NCBI GenBank assembly: GCA_035772735.1
Contig: JASDFA010000010.1
Coordinates: 33,295,501-33,359,500 of the forward strand
Direction of reading: 5' to 3'
Length of the DNA: 64,000 nucleotides
DNA from: Datura wrightii
Taxonomy: Eukaryota; Streptophyta; Magnoliopsida; Solanales; Solanaceae
Within the stretch, counting starts at the first letter, position 1, and every line of letters starts with the position of its first letter. The notes under the pieces are model-generated. The model worked only from the letters and a program-made list of their open reading frames with translations, was not told the DNA's origin and searched no databases. The position numbers and the translations under genes are program-made. Positions 44,359 through 57,712 of the stretch are shown piece by piece.

Positions 44359-46980
44359 TGTAACACCCCGGAAGTCCTTGAGATCGGACCCCGGAGTTAG
44401 ACAATGCTCAGCAGAAGAGTCAGTAGAAATTTGCCTCAGAATGAGTCAGGGAACGACTCGTTAAGAGACCTAACAGGTCGTGGTTTGACCCGTGATAAAT
44501 TTTAAGGAGGGGATGGCAAGCCCAGTGGCTAAGGACAACCTGAAGAGTCATCATTCCTGCCAATGACTCGTTAGGTTAGACGTTGGGTGGTGAAGAGTTG
44601 ATGTCTTGAAGTGTTATCCAGTGTACATGACTAGTGGACTTGACGAGTCGCTAGAGCTGGTGACGATTCATTATATTGGTCATAGGCTGTGTTGAAGAAA
44701 TTTTGGAAGGCTGGGCAGTGCACTTCACAGCTCGGTTCCCATGAGTCGTTGCCTATCCCCACAACTCTTGGGGTGCCTCTAAGGGCCTGGCAAAGTATTT
44801 TCTCTGCATTTTTTCAGGGGTATTCTCATAAAGTCATATGCTTTTAACTCCTAAACTACGTCATTTTGTATATTGATTGGGATGTTTATAAGGATTTGTA
44901 CAAGTATAAACCCTCATTCACTCAAGGAACCTCTCAAAGCTCTTCATCCTCCACTCCTCTCAAGATTTAAGAACATCACCAAGGTGTTCATCAAGCTTCA
45001 AGGAAAATTTCGTGCAAGGTTCTTCTACCAGGTAAGAGGGTTTTTCAACAAGAATACTCTTCCATCCTTGTGCCCCTAAAATGTTTTAATTAAAATGATC
45101 AATTTCTACTATTCTAGGAAATTCATGACCTAGGGTTTTAAATTGATGGTGAATCCTCCTACAACCCTTTAAATTCCAAGATCTATTGTGATTATGAGAT
45201 AAGTATGAGGTAAAATGATTAAGTTACCTTGTATTATGTGTTGGGCGATAAAAAGTGTGGAGTTATGAAATATTCTTCATCAATGATTTGAGATTTAAAT
45301 ATGACTTTGTAATTGTTCATTCAATTATCACAAATCCCTTACATCCATGTTTAATATGTGAAACTTGTATGATTATCCCCGAGAATTTGAATATGTCAAT
45401 GATAGATGTGATGTGATTAAATTAGAGTTCATGGACTTGAATAATTGAGAGTAAAATATGCATGTCCTTATTACTTGATGGAATTAATTTGGTGAGAAGT
45501 AAATCTATGATAGTGGCTTATCTAATTCATCCTTCTTATGAATTGGAATAAATCTTGAAATGGGTCTTATGAATTGAAGATGTACACTTCTCACATGATT
45601 TCGTTGTATATATTCAGATATGTGTAAGCACATAGCTTCCTATAAATCTTGATTTTTGAATCAATGTATGTTTGTTAAAGTACAAACCGAATGTATGGGT
45701 CATGAATGTCTCTATGATACATGCTGATACATGAAGCCGAAAATTTAATGTTGAGAAAGTATTATGCATGATGTGAATCTAAAGATGCTAATTAAGGTCA
45801 GTTTTATGAAGAATACTAGTATGCCTCCATGATGATATAAGTTATGATGATAAAGCATGAGAATGATAATTTCCAAGTGTTGGGCTTGTTTTTAGTAGAA
45901 AGTGTCCTCAATCATTCCGAAATGAATGACGTATCAAGAAAGCAAAGTACGTTCATGTTTTTGATTAGATGTTGTAGTATAGACCATATATATATATATA
46001 TATATAACATTAGACCTGTACGCTCTCAGATTCTAGCAGTAGTCGGGATCCTCCATAGTAGAGAGTGACTCCCTAGCATAGTCGGGATCCTCCATAGCAG
46101 ACAGTAACTCCCTAACTCAGTCGGGATCCTCAATAGTTGAGAGAGTCTCCCTAGCACAGTCGGGATCCTCCATAGTAGAGAGAGACTCTTTTAATGGTGA
46201 TAGTAGTATAACTCAGTTTTGCATGACCCAGCTTTTAGATTTTTAACGTGATTAATAAGATGATGATCACTCTTCGTTATTAGTAATGATCCAGCACAGA
46301 ATGTGATACTAACTTCAGATTTTGCACTTATTAAATGTTTAGAACTTGACCCTTATGCATGAGTTCTAAGGTGTTATATATATGAGATTCAAAGAGAAGT
46401 TTCATGTATATCTGTATATATGAATCATGGAGTGTGTGTAATAACATATTGAAGCAGCTATGTTGAAGTATTAGATTAAATCCTTATCATGTATTTATTT
46501 ATTTAATACTTTATGTCATCTTGCATGCTCAGTACATTCCAAGTTCTGACCGTACACCTTTTGTGCTATATCTTTTTATGATATAGATTCAGGTTTCCAG
46601 ACTCGGCCTCGCAGTTAGATACGCTTCATCCGTATTCAGCAGCTATTGGTGAGTCCTTATCCTCCGAGGATGTGATTATGTTCATACTTTCTTATGTTTT
46701 CATTTTTCAGACTTTAGGAGTTAGCTGGGGGCTTGTCCCAGCAACTCATCAGTTTAGTAGAAGGCTTTCAGACTTATCTAGACAGATTCAGCGTTGTATC
46801 TAAGAGCTATTATATTGTCTTTATAGTTTATATTATATTCTTGTTATTACTTCCGCTTGTTGATGTTGTTAGTCGTTTCTCATGTTAAGTGTATGCTATG
46901 ATAATGCCATGGGTCGACTTAGAGCCTCTCGGGGTTCCTTGTCCCGTCTTACGACCAGGATGTGAACTCGGGTCGTGACA
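44359..46980 (+). mobile_element. Solo LTR K (chromovirus-like)
   Basis: 2622 bp from TGTAACACCCCGG to GGGTCGTGACA. The flanks are CTCCA (44354-44358) and CTCCT (46981-46985). No primer-binding site follows. Same LTR superfamily as D, F, G and H. U3 has GAGTCGTT-type palindromes (44420-44770), and R/U5 contains an AT microsatellite and a 39-bp tandem array. Confidence 0.87.
45986..46195. repeat. AT microsatellite and 39-bp tandem array in K
   Basis: (AT)n spans 45986-46006. From 46041 there are four units of a 39-bp repeat starting AGTCGGGATCCTCCATAGTA. The array corresponds to D's 41-bp array, and the microsatellite to the longer one in H. Confidence 0.85.
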
Positions 46981-47596
46981 CTCCTCTTTTGGCTTCCACA
47001 CTTCTAACTTCATATTTTTTCTCTAGGTTCATTTTACTATTCATGGATCACACAACCCAAATCACACTATCTCTAAGGTGACAATACTACCCAAGCACTT
47101 AGACACACACTCTCCCACTATGGGTGTCATCCGCATCAAAGTTTTAGAACAGAGGGTATGAGAGCATATCTTACTATAGGTTCAATGCCCGATTCATAAT
47201 AACAAGAGTGCATTCTTGTGATGTATTAGACTTAATTGCAATAATGCGCTCTTCTTGAGACCTTATGTAATCCATTAACCTTCTTGTAGCTCTATCTGAG
47301 AGCACCTCACTGATAGAAATCTAAGCTTTGTTGTTTCTATTACATCAAAAATGAGGCATAGTCATTGGAATTAGAACAAAGCACGAATCTGTATAAGTTT
47401 CTTATAGAATAGCTCTATTTAACGATCTAGAGTATAAAAATGGGAAACTTTTCTTAAATGTCTGCAGGCCCTCATTTGTAGAGGTGGGACCCTCACAACC
47501 ATAAATGAGATCATACTGACGCGACTTTATACACTCCTTAGGACTCCTGAACTTTGCACTGTAATGGCAAGTTTTTCATGCCTCAAGCATACACCC
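46981..47596 (-). other. Internal region of J, part 2
   Basis: Continues J's internal DNA after solo LTR K, up to J's right LTR. No recognisable gag. I do not see a clear tRNA-iMet or tRNA-Asp primer site next to 47597. Confidence 0.5.
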
Positions 47597-48684
47597 TGAC
47601 GCGACTAGCACCCGATACCACAAGTGGCCCGAGCGAACCCTTGGCTTGGCATACTACTAAAAGACGTACTAAAAGATATTGTGGAAGCACAAGCATGAAC
47701 CGAACCCTTATAAAATGAAAGAATGAACTTTCATTATAAGTGACACATAAAGTCATTTGAAAACTAATAAAAATAACTGACTGACCGTCTATGAAATCTC
47801 TACTAACATTCTGTGTAATATTTGTTGAGACAATGCCCCTAGTCTACCTTTACTCAAAACTGGACAATAAAATTCAACTAGAAATAGCTAAATCCCCTAC
47901 ATACAAGGAGGATTCACACAAGCTAAGGTGGTATCTTAATAAAGCACATGTTGATGGATATGAGTACGTGAATGTGCATCACGAAATAATGTAGCACAAA
48001 ATAGAGCCAATACATAGAATGTATGATATGTAATAAAGTTGAGTAAATAAATACTAATATTGACAAGCTGTACAACGAAGGCAGGAACATGATATGAAAT
48101 CAAGATCATGAATTAACTTAATAATTGAGACTGTGTGATTGAGCTTCTAAGTCTTAAAAATAAGGGAGTTGTATTCAACAATTAATAGAAACATGTTCTG
48201 AAAACTAGAGGCTTGGTGCCATGAATCATACTTTAAAACACTTCTTGAAAACTAAATAAAACTGAATGGTCTGAATAATTTAATTAAAACACATGTATAA
48301 ATATTGTGAGAAATAGTTATGCATCTAAAAACCATACATAAAAATAGGATTCTGAAAATACTTTACTTTAGTAGGGAGTTTCTCTTAACCAACATACACA
48401 ATGAATGAGCGCATGACGTCCAACCTCTAACCTACTTGGGAGAGCTGTCTAAAGCCTTGCATGAGTAGAGGATGGAACTAAACTGTGGATCTATACTAGG
48501 CCATTACAAGGGGTTATCTGAGGAGTCGACTGAACCAACGACATGATCTAACCCTTGCTGGCTATGTAGTTTTGGGGCTTTAGGTTATCTGAACGCCCAC
48601 CCATCCCGCTGCTAAATAATCCTTCAAAAAACTATGCACATACAACAATTATTCCTATCTAAGGATCTAAAACATCTCTATGGA
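47597..48684 (-). mobile_element. 5' LTR of element J (cut by F)
   Basis: Matches the first ~1.1 kb of 39460-42111, including CCACAAGTGGCCCGAGC and the TTATAAAATGAAAGAATGAA segments. It is interrupted after ATGGA (48680-48684). The intact partner reads CCCATGGAGCC near 40555, giving the empty site. The remainder of this LTR is not in the window. Confidence 0.8.
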
Positions 48685-50840
48685 TGTGACACCCCAGAAG
48701 TCCCTAAGACCAGACCTGAGGGTTGAAACGTAGAAATTAGACCAAACTTCACAAGAACATAGAATGACTCATCAAGTGACTGTTAGATCACTTAATGACA
48801 TGCTAAGTGAGTCGTTGGGTGTAGGAAAGCCAAGGACTGTTGAAGCCCAGAAGTCTAAAAAAATTGAGATGATGAGTTGTCTAATCACCTATCAATTCAT
48901 TAGGTGACTCATCTAGTATGAAGTAGAGGGGAAACATGAGACTCAAAGGGATCAGGAAGAGTCGTTAAGTGAACCCATTAGGTGTGATGACGAGTCATTA
49001 GCTAGATACGTCAAGCTAAGATCAAAAAGTGGGAATTTGGTCCATTGGTGATGGGAGGTTAGGACAACATGTCAAGTCCCCCAATGAGTCGTCCAGTCAC
49101 TCGTGGTGACTGGCAGTGTCCTATTTCCTATCGAATCATGAAGGTGTTTCAGAATTTCTAAGCTCTTAATCCATAAACTACATCGTTTTAAGCTTGAGAA
49201 GGAGTGCTTTAAGGGGGATATTCACCTAGAACTTTCATTATACTCCTAACACTCTAATTAGAATATCAAAATACCTCAAGGCTTATAAAAAAACTAGAGT
49301 TATTCACTCTCATCTTCTTAAATTCTCTTCGGGTTTCACCCTAAGTCAAGAACTCAGTGAATCAAGGAATGTGGGGTTCATCAATGAGGGGTTCTTCCAC
49401 CCTTATTCCCTTTCTCCAATTGAAATCATGATCTCGCATTCCCCATGCCCTAATTTCGAATTTCTAGGGCTTTATTGGGGATTGTTAAATTGCTCTATGA
49501 TTCTTCTATGGGTTTAGCTATCTTGATCGAATTGATGATTCTATGATTAAGGTTTTGTATTCTATCAAGTCTTCCGTGAAATTTCTATCAAGCATGATTA
49601 TGAAGTTCTAGGGTTAAATTCCTTCTATTGAAATCCCATGATTTTCTTAGGATATAAACTCACAAGTTTTAAGTTATGTATTCTGATCATGATGTATGAT
49701 TCTTACAATAACCCATCATGCATTTATGAATTTCAAATATGATGACTTTCTCAAGTATGCATAGCTTTTACAAGTATTAGGTTTATGATTATGGCCAACT
49801 CACGAAATTCTTTCATGGCTAGTTCACGTATTTCAAGCATGTTCATGTATTTTATGATTTTGACTAGCCCATGTATTTCTAGTATATTTCATGATTACGA
49901 TATGAGCCATGTGCATATTTTTGAGAGTCATATCTAGCACCAAGTAGGTTGGAGGTTTCAGGAACCCAGGGTTCAGAACTACATGCCAAAGTAGGTATTT
50001 ATTCATCTTTAACCCTATGGGGTCTCAAGAGTGATATCATGCCATGTCATCGTCCCTTTCCTTGGGATGCTTGGGACATGTCTACCCACTTGAGAGAGAT
50101 AGTTTAGGCATCATATAAGATCTATCATGATGGTGTCAGTTATGATAAATCGTTACACTATTCCTTATGATTTTATGCATGTTCATGATTATGATAATTT
50201 GTCTTAAATTATGTTTTACATGATTTCTCTAATGAATATAATTATGACTAGCTTATTGGCTATTTTGAAAACCTTGAGCCCTCATGCCTAAATTATGAAT
50301 TTTACTTCATGTTTGAAATGTCGTACTATCATGAACCTTTTATGCATTTTTATTATGCTACTTGACTTAACTTTCATACTGGTACATTAAAAGTACTGAC
50401 CGTATACTTTATGTTATAGCATTTCATCATATAGGTTTGGGTGATTAGACTCAATCGCGTCATTAGTCTTTCTCCCCATCATTTCAGCTTACCCCTATGT
50501 TGGTGAGTCTTTATCTACTGAGGACATTCCTTCAATTATGTTATTTTTTTAGTTTAGTTTAAGAGTTGTAGTTAGATGGGGCTTGTCCCAGTATCTCATC
50601 AGTCAATGATGGCTCTTCAAATATAGACAAGTAACTTCAACTTTTGTCTCAGTGTTGTAATGTTAACACTTTTATTTATGTATTATAATAATTAAACTTC
50701 CATGTATTCATGTTTAAGTTTTAATTTTCCTCTTTAATTTATTCTCTTGAGTTGTTATGCACATGCCATGGGTTAGCTTGGAGCCATTCGTGGTTCTAGA
50801 TCCCGTGTCTCGATCCGAGATCCCAGCTCGAGTCATGACA
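48685..50840 (+). mobile_element. 5' LTR of element F
   Basis: 2156 bp from TGTGACACCCCAGAAGTCC to AGCTCGAGTCATGACA. It is followed by ATGATATTAGAG, a decayed form of the tRNA-iMet site (50844-50860). U3 has GACTCATCAAGTG, GAGTCGTTGGGT and similar sites (48770-49120). GCCATGGGTTAGCTTGGAGC near 50765 is shared with E, H and K. Confidence 0.87.
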
Positions 50841-52200
50841 AAAATGATATTAGAGAAAAGGTTTAGGTGTATCCTAGGGTGTCTGAAATAAGATTTCAGT
50901 AGAGCCTTTTCCATGGGTGTATAGAGTACCACACTTATGTGGAAGAGGTTACAAGATGTTTTAGGTAATTTCCCTTGTTTCATGATCCATGAAGTGCAAT
51001 GAAATACCTCTCTAATCATCTAACTCATGTTATATAAGTTTGCAGAAATATGCCTCCACACCTAGTAAATGGAAGGATAAATGGCAACGGGAATGGCCAC
51101 GACAATGGCAATGGTGATGGGCATCAGCTGGTGCCACAAGCTCCAGGGGATACCTTGCCCAAGTAGGTCACTCATGCCGAGTTTAGGGCAGCATTTAACA
51201 TGTTGGCACAGGCCATGACCACCTACGTCAACTAATAGGCAGTGGCCTATGTTCCTATGAATTGAAACACAATAGCAGTGAGAGTGCGAGACATAAGACT
51301 TTTTCAGGATGAACCCACCTGAGTTTCTAGGGCCGAAGGTGGATGAGGACCTGTATGAGTTCATTGAGGAGGTACAGAAGATCACCCAAATTATGGGTGT
51401 GACTGGATAGTAGAGTGCGGACCTAGCCTCCTATCAGCTAAATGGGGTTGCTCATATAAGGTTCTGTCAGTGGAACGAGAGTAGGTCAGTGGGAGAAGCT
51501 CCCCTGAGTTAGGATGAGTTTGTGACTGCTTTACAGGAAAGGTTCTTCCCTCGGGAGTTGAGGAAGGCAAAGACGGAAGAGTTTGTCAACTTGAAGTACA
51601 ACCACAGGACTGTTCAGGAGTATGCCTTGCAGTTTACCTGGTTGTCTAAATATGCGTCGGAGATGGGTGCGGATCAGAGGGATTGTATGAGAAGGTTTTT
51701 GAATGGATTAGCAAATTCACTGGTCAGGGAGTGTAGGAATGTCATGTTGAACAGTGACCTAGATTTCTCCCTGTTGGTCATATATGCCCAATAGATAGAG
51801 GCAGAGAAAATAAAGGAGAAGAAGAGAGAGGCTAAGAGGACAACGATAGGGAGCTATCGACAGTTCTAGCTGAGATCTAGTGGTGGACATCACCCTCAGT
51901 CCCACCAGAGGTCGTCATCCCCATATGCATTGTCAGCTGTGTACCGTCATAATCCAGGCATGACCATAGAAGTAGAGCGCCATGCTCTAGGGAATAGAAG
52001 AGCACGAGGGGGGAGCGCACTTTCCCAGCTTGTAGGAGGCATAGTAAGAACTACCTTGGAGAGTGCTTGGTTTGTTCAGATGCTTGTTTCGTGTGCAGGA
52101 AGCCCAAACATATGTTCTGAGATGTCCCTTCTGCTAGACTGGTCAATGTTGAAGGTTTTTCCCAAGCCTCCACTTTAGCAGCTCTAGCATCTCTCCCACC
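50841..52200 (+). pseudogene. Leader and gag of element F
   Basis: The leader has TCCTAGGGTGTCTGAAA and the CCACACTTATGTGGAAGAGG segment conserved in D, G and H. Gag begins at ATG 51050 (MPPHLVNGR). Recognisable parts are a frame near 51150-51300 with two adjacent stops (TAA, TAG 51236) where the family has Gln-Gln, then 51522-51794 (LQERFFPRELRKAKTEEFVN, EYALQFTWLSKYA). It ends with a degenerate knuckle (CFVCRKPKHM) near 52085. Multiple frameshifts. Confidence 0.82.
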
Positions 52201-53770
52201 TCAATACGGTGCCTTTTTTAGTGCAGGTGGCAGTCCTTGCCTGAAAAGGTTTTATGCACTATCTTCATTCTAGGAGTAGGAGGTCTCTCCTATTGTGGTC
52301 ACTGATATGTTATGAGTATTCCATCTTGATGTGTATGCTTTGCTAAATACAGGGGATACCCTATATTTTGTGACTCCTTATGTTGTTACTTTTGGAGTCA
52401 GTCCTGAGATCTATCAGAATCTTTCTTAGTTTCTACTCCTGTTGGTTAGTTAGTTTTAGATCGATAGGGGTATAGAAATTGCCCTGTCATGATTCTTCAG
52501 AAACTCATCTTAGCCTCCTATTGGAGTTAGATGTTATTCGCTTTGATGTTATATTCGGTACGGATTGGTTACATGCATGTTATGCCTCATTCAATTGTAT
52601 AACCTATACAGTACAGTTCTGATTTCCTTGTGAACCAATTCTAGAGTGGAAGAATAGTTGAACTGTGCCTGTAGGTTTCTTTGTTTCCTTTCTCAAGGCC
52701 AAGAAAATGATCTCTAAGGGTTTTGTCTGTCATCTAGTTAAGTTCAAGGATTCTACATCCAAGACCCCGACTCTTCAATCATTTCCTTTTGTATGTGAAC
52801 ATCCGAAGGTATTTCAAGATGATCTACCAGGTGTTCGTCCTGAGCGGGAGATTGACTTTGGTATTGACCTTCTCCCTGATACGCAGCCCATATCGATTCC
52901 TCCAAATAGAATGGATCCAACCAAGTTAAAGGAGTTGAAAGAACAGTTGAAAGACCTCCTAGATCAGTGTTTCATTAGACCTAGCAAATCCCCTTGGGGT
53001 GATCCAGTTTTGCTCGTTCAGAAGAAGGATGGTTCCCATAGAATGTGCATTGATTATCAGCTGTTGAACAAGGTCACAATCAAGAGTAAGTATCCCCTCC
53101 TCAGGATTGATGACTTGTGTTACCATCTTTAGGGAGAGTGACATTCCAAAGACAGCCTTCAGGACTCAATATGGTCACTATGAATTCATAGTTATGCCTT
53201 TTGTACTAAGGAATGCTCCTCTAGATTTTATGGATTTGTGAATAGGGTGTTCCAGCAATATCTAGACATGTTCTAGTTTCTTCATGGATGATATTCTAAT
53301 ACACTCTCGGAGAGAGGAGGAACATGTCATTCATTTGAGGATTGTGTTGCAGATTGTCAAGCATCGCCAGCTATTTGCTAAATTCAGCAAGTGTGAGTTT
53401 TGGCTGAACTCAGTGGCATTGTTGGGCCATGTAGTGTATAGAAAGTGTGTGTAGGTGGAATCTCAAAAGATTTAAGTGGTGAAGAACAAGCCTAGCAAAG
53501 TTAGTCCTACAAATATTAGGAGCTTCTTGGGTTTAGTTGGATATTATAGGATGTTCATAGAAGGATTTTCATCCGTTGCAGCACTGTTGACTAAGTTGAC
53601 CTAGAAGAAGGTCAAATTTCAGTAGCCAGATGCTTGTGAGAAGAGTTTGAAAGAGTTAAGGACTCAACTCACCTCAGCCCCAGTATTGACCCTACCGGAG
53701 GGTATAGATGGTTTTGTTGTGTATTGTGATGCTTGTAGGGTGGGTCTTGGTTGTGTGTTGATGCAGCATG
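52201..53770 (+). pseudogene. Protease, RT and start of RNase H of element F (truncated)
   Basis: Protease remnants (DVYALLNTGDTLYFVTPYV) lie at about 52325-52390. RT is clear at 52665-53132: [55 protein letters not shown]. About 60-75 bp expected after RIDDL (the ...YFSKIDLRSGYHQLR block) are missing; reading then resumes in broken frames at [15 protein letters not shown] (53140) and runs into RNase H (GFVVYCDAC...GCVLMQHGK), ending at the joint with G near 53770. No integrase or 3' LTR is present. Confidence 0.83.
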
Positions 53771-53775
53771 GTAAA
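53767..53775. other. Junction between F and inverted element G
   Basis: CATGGTAAA is shared by both sides. Read rightwards it completes F's RNase H CAGCATGGTAAA; read on the minus strand it completes G's RT (TTTACCATG after the RIDDLF codons). The two elements meet tail to tail with no LTR or duplication between them. Confidence 0.7.
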
Positions 53776-54530
53776 ACAAATCATCAATCCTTGGGAGAGG
53801 ATACTTGTTCTTTCTTGTCACCTTATTCAATTGCTGAGAGTCAATGCACATATGAAGGGAACCATCCTTCTTCCAAATAAAGAGGACTGGTGCACCCAAT
53901 GGGAATTTGCTAGGTCTGATAAAACCCTTGTCTAAGAGATCTTTTAACTGCTCCTTTAACTCCATTAACTCAGATGGAGCCATTATGTAAGGAGGAATAG
54001 CTATAGGTTGCGTATAAAGAAGAAGGTCGATACCAAAATCGATCTCCCATTTGGGAGGAACTCCTGGTAAATCATGTAGAAACACTTCTGGATATTCACA
54101 CACTATAGGAACTGACTGAATTGTTAGGGTTTCGAACATAGCATTCTTAACCCTAACTAGATGGTATACACAACCCTTAGAGATCATCCTTCTGGCCTTA
54201 AGGTAGGAAATGAAACGACCTACAGGCACGGCTGAACTACCCTTCCACTCTAGGACTGGTTCACCTGGAAATTTGAACTCTATTGCACAGGTTCTACAAT
54301 TGAGCATAACATGCATGTAGCCAATCCATGCTGAAGATAACATCAAAATCGGCCACGGGTAGCTCTGGTAAATATGTTGAAGTGATTTCTGAAGAACTGT
54401 GGCAGGACAATTTCTATATATCCAAGAAGCTATAACTGAATCACCCATTGGAGTAGAGACTGAAAAGGGCTCTGATATGATTTCGGGACTAACTCTAAAA
54501 CTACTAGCAACATAGGGCATCAAAAGGACA
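53776..54530 (-). pseudogene. Protease and RT N-terminus of element G (truncated)
   Basis: Protease C-terminal segment ([19 protein letters not shown]) is followed by [14 protein letters not shown], the [18 protein letters not shown] block and RT up to [28 protein letters not shown] and RIDDLF, where it stops at the F joint. The frame is open for nearly 250 codons, unusual for this cluster. The rest of pol and the 3' LTR are absent. Confidence 0.83.
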
Positions 54531-55832
54531 AAGTATCCCCTAGATCTAACAATGAATATACATCAAGGTGGAATACTCGTAACTTAACAGTGACTACATA
54601 TAGGGAGACCTCATGCTCCTAACAGGATGCTAGGGCATAGAATCTGTTCTAGCACTGACTACCACCCATACTAGTAGATTCCCCCTGCAGAGCTTGGCGT
54701 GTTGGTGGAACTGCTGAATAGAAGACTGGGCCTCGACCCCTATCAAGGACCTGTTTGGCTGCTGGATAATCTCTAAGCATATGTCCGGGATTCCCACACC
54801 TGAAACAAGCACCTAAACCTACTAAGCGCTGACCTATGTGTCTCCGGCCACACCTGGCACACTCTGGAGTGCTAGACTCTGCGAGTCTACTATCTTGACC
54901 TCTAGAGCCTAATGCTCGTCCCCTCTGGTTTTGCCTAGATCTGGAAGGCACACTCATAGCCGATGACGCTGGGGCTGAAGATCTCTGGCGAGACTGCTAA
55001 CGATGCCCACCAGGACTTTACTGGGAGAATCTAAAGCTATCAGTCCTGGCCCTCTTGGCCTCTCTCTCCCGCTCACTCACCGGTACCGTCTCCATATGTT
55101 GGGCATAAAAAACTATCCGGGGAAAGTCAATGTCCTAATGAAGCATCACAGTCCAGCAATCTTTGATCAAGTAGTCTGTTATCCCATGCACGAACCGACT
55201 CTCTCGGGCTCTCTGATCTGTAACTATCTCAGGTGCATACTTGAACAGGCGAGTGAACTCCAAGGCATACTAATGAACTGTCATCTTTCCTTGACTTAGG
55301 TTCACAAACTTGGCTTCTTTGATCTCTCTCATCTCACAAGGGAAGAATCGATCCAAAAATGTGGTATGAAACTCCTCACAACCAATAGGCCTTTCTCCAA
55401 CTAGCCTGGTATCCTTCCATTCCTTGAACGAGATATACGCAACCCCTTTCAACTGATACGAGGCTAGATGCATGCTCTCCTCCCCAGTCACCCCTATGAT
55501 CTGGGTGATCTTCAGAACCTCATCAATAAACTCATGTGGATGCTTGTCCACGTTTGATCCAAGGAACTCTAGAGCTTTCATCCTAAGAAAATCTTTAACT
55601 CTCGCTGCTGTCGCATTCCCATTTGGAGGAACGTGCGCTACCACATGTTGGTTTACATGGGCAGTCAAAGCCCGAGCTAGCATCTGAATGGTTTCCCTAA
55701 ATTCGGCATGGGCCACCTGCTCGGGCACATGATCCTTAGGGGCTGGTGGGCTTGCTGGTGCCCATCCCCATCGACATTCTCGCGACCATTTCCATTTTTA
55801 TTTCTTCTTTTATTAACTCGGCGAGGAGGCAT
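54531..55832 (-). pseudogene. gag of element G
   Basis: Starts at ATG 55832-55830 (MPPRRVNKRRNKNGNGR). A frameshift near 55735 leads to the capsid frame 55270-55728 (VKDFLRMKALEFLGSNVDKHPHEFIDEV, TFLDRFFPCEMREIKEAKFVN). After stops, the nucleocapsid frame 54649-54957 carries CFRCGNPGHMLRDYP, a knuckle whose last Cys has become Tyr. Confidence 0.83.
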
Positions 55833-56098
55833 GATTCTATAAACATGTATAGAACAAGTTAGAAGGATAGAAATAGATTTCATCGCACGACATATATCAT
55901 GAAAGAAGAGAACATTTCCTAAAATGTTTCAATAGATTTCATCGCACGACATAGATCATGAAAGAAGAGAACATTTCCTAAAATGTTTCGTAGCCTCTTT
56001 GTCGTAAGTGTGGCGCGCTTCACACATATGTAAAAGACTCTAGTTAAAGCGGCTTTCAGACACCCTAGGACACTTCAAAACCTAATGATCTGATACAA
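55833..56098 (-). promoter_or_regulatory. Leader of G with 59-bp duplication, and decayed primer site
   Basis: 55872-55930 and 55931-55989 are tandem copies (start AATAGATTTCATCGCACGAC), differing by a single base. D, F and H have one copy of this leader segment. TTGTATCAGATC on the minus strand (about 56088-56099) is the worn tRNA-iMet site. Confidence 0.75.
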
Positions 56099-57712
56099 AA
56101 TCATGATTCAAACATAGGCGCAGATGGAGATGCGGGACAAGGAACCCCGAGAGGCTCCAAGTCGACAATGGCATGAACATGACTTCTAAATTCAATATAT
56201 TCAAGAGGAAGTCCAGCACATATAATATAGAGGAACTCTAAAAATATCATAACATTTGAATACATAACACAAGGCTGGAACTGAATACATGTTATGTCTA
56301 ATAAGTCATTATTGTGGGCGAGTTGATAGGACAACACCCCCAACTAACTCACTATAGTCTGAAATTGAATATATTAAATACAACTAATAAAGGGCCCTCG
56401 GGAGATGAGGAATCACCAACTGAGACTGAGAGATGCTAATACTGAGAGACTGGCTAATGGCGGGCCTGAGCCTGAATATCCGAGATTGTATCATGAAACG
56501 ATGCAGCATAGAGTATGCGGTTAGTACGTGGAATGTACCGGGTATGCAAGTTAACTAAAATCGCTAAGTAAAATTAGAGATCATGCATAACGTATAGTAT
56601 TTCATCACAAGAGTCTGAGAGTAGAGCTTGTATGCTATTATTTGAAATCATGATTTAACACAACAGAATCGAATGACCCAAAGCTGAAAACTGATAATCA
56701 AAAGTAAAACTTAATATAGGGTAAAACTTGCTTAAAACATAATAACATGACTGATGAACATGCATAACTTAAATCATGAGGAACAATGGGAGACTCTTCA
56801 TATAACCGACAATACCATAATAGAGCTTTTACGTGGTCCCGACTATTACATTCAAGTGGGCAGAGGCATCCAAATCCTTGATAGGTCTTGGGCCGCTACC
56901 ATAATATCGATATCAAGCTGAAGGTCGTTTTGGGGTAGGGAAAGCTCATAAGGGAGGTCCTAATGATATTAACATACTTATGTTGGCACGTAGTTTAGAG
57001 GCATAGGGTTGAGTGACCCTTATACTACTCGGTGCTAAACACTACTCCCAAAAACATGCATATGCTCTCCATCGTTTTTCAACGAAGCTGAACCATCATC
57101 TAGTGAAGAAGTTGATTCATAACATACATGCATAATATTATATCATAACATGAGGATCTTTAGGCCCAAACCATACCACAAGCCGAAGACAGTGGGAGTC
57201 TAGACTCCAAAATCCATGTGGTACGCTAATAACATGAAATTTAGATAAATCATGAAACATAATTGATCATATGGCCTTACCAAATACTTAAAAATGCTTG
57301 ACATAGACTTGATCTTTTGAAAACATGAACATAGAAATGGGTAATTTGAAAATCGTACTATCATCATGAACATCTCATTACAACTAGAAGCATATATCAT
57401 AATCCCATCTTTTCATGAACTTCCATGGAGGGGCATCTTTTTTAGAAAAACTTGAAAACATAATTTGTAACTAAAAACATTGTAAAATATGCCCATGAAT
57501 AATAATTCAACATTAGAAACGTGTATAGATCATACCCATGAGTGATATTTAGAGAATTCACGTGTTCGGTTAAAATTCCATAGATTAAAAATTTAGAATT
57601 TTCACGAAATTGGAGAGGGATTGGGCATGGGTGTAGATGGATACACCCATTCATAACCATACGTACCTGGGTAAATTATATTTACACTTCCACTTGATAG
57701 CCCAAGGGAAAT
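56099..57712 (-). mobile_element. 5' LTR of element G (U3 cut by H)
   Basis: On the minus strand it matches H's LTR from about 58500 to its end, for example CCTTGGGC near the promoter, TATGGTTATGAATGGGTG, and GACTTGGAGCCTCTCGGGG before the end. The terminal CA has mutated. It stops at 57712 where H begins, after GAAAT (57708-57712), H's expected target duplication. The first ~780 bp of U3 should lie beyond H. Confidence 0.78.
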
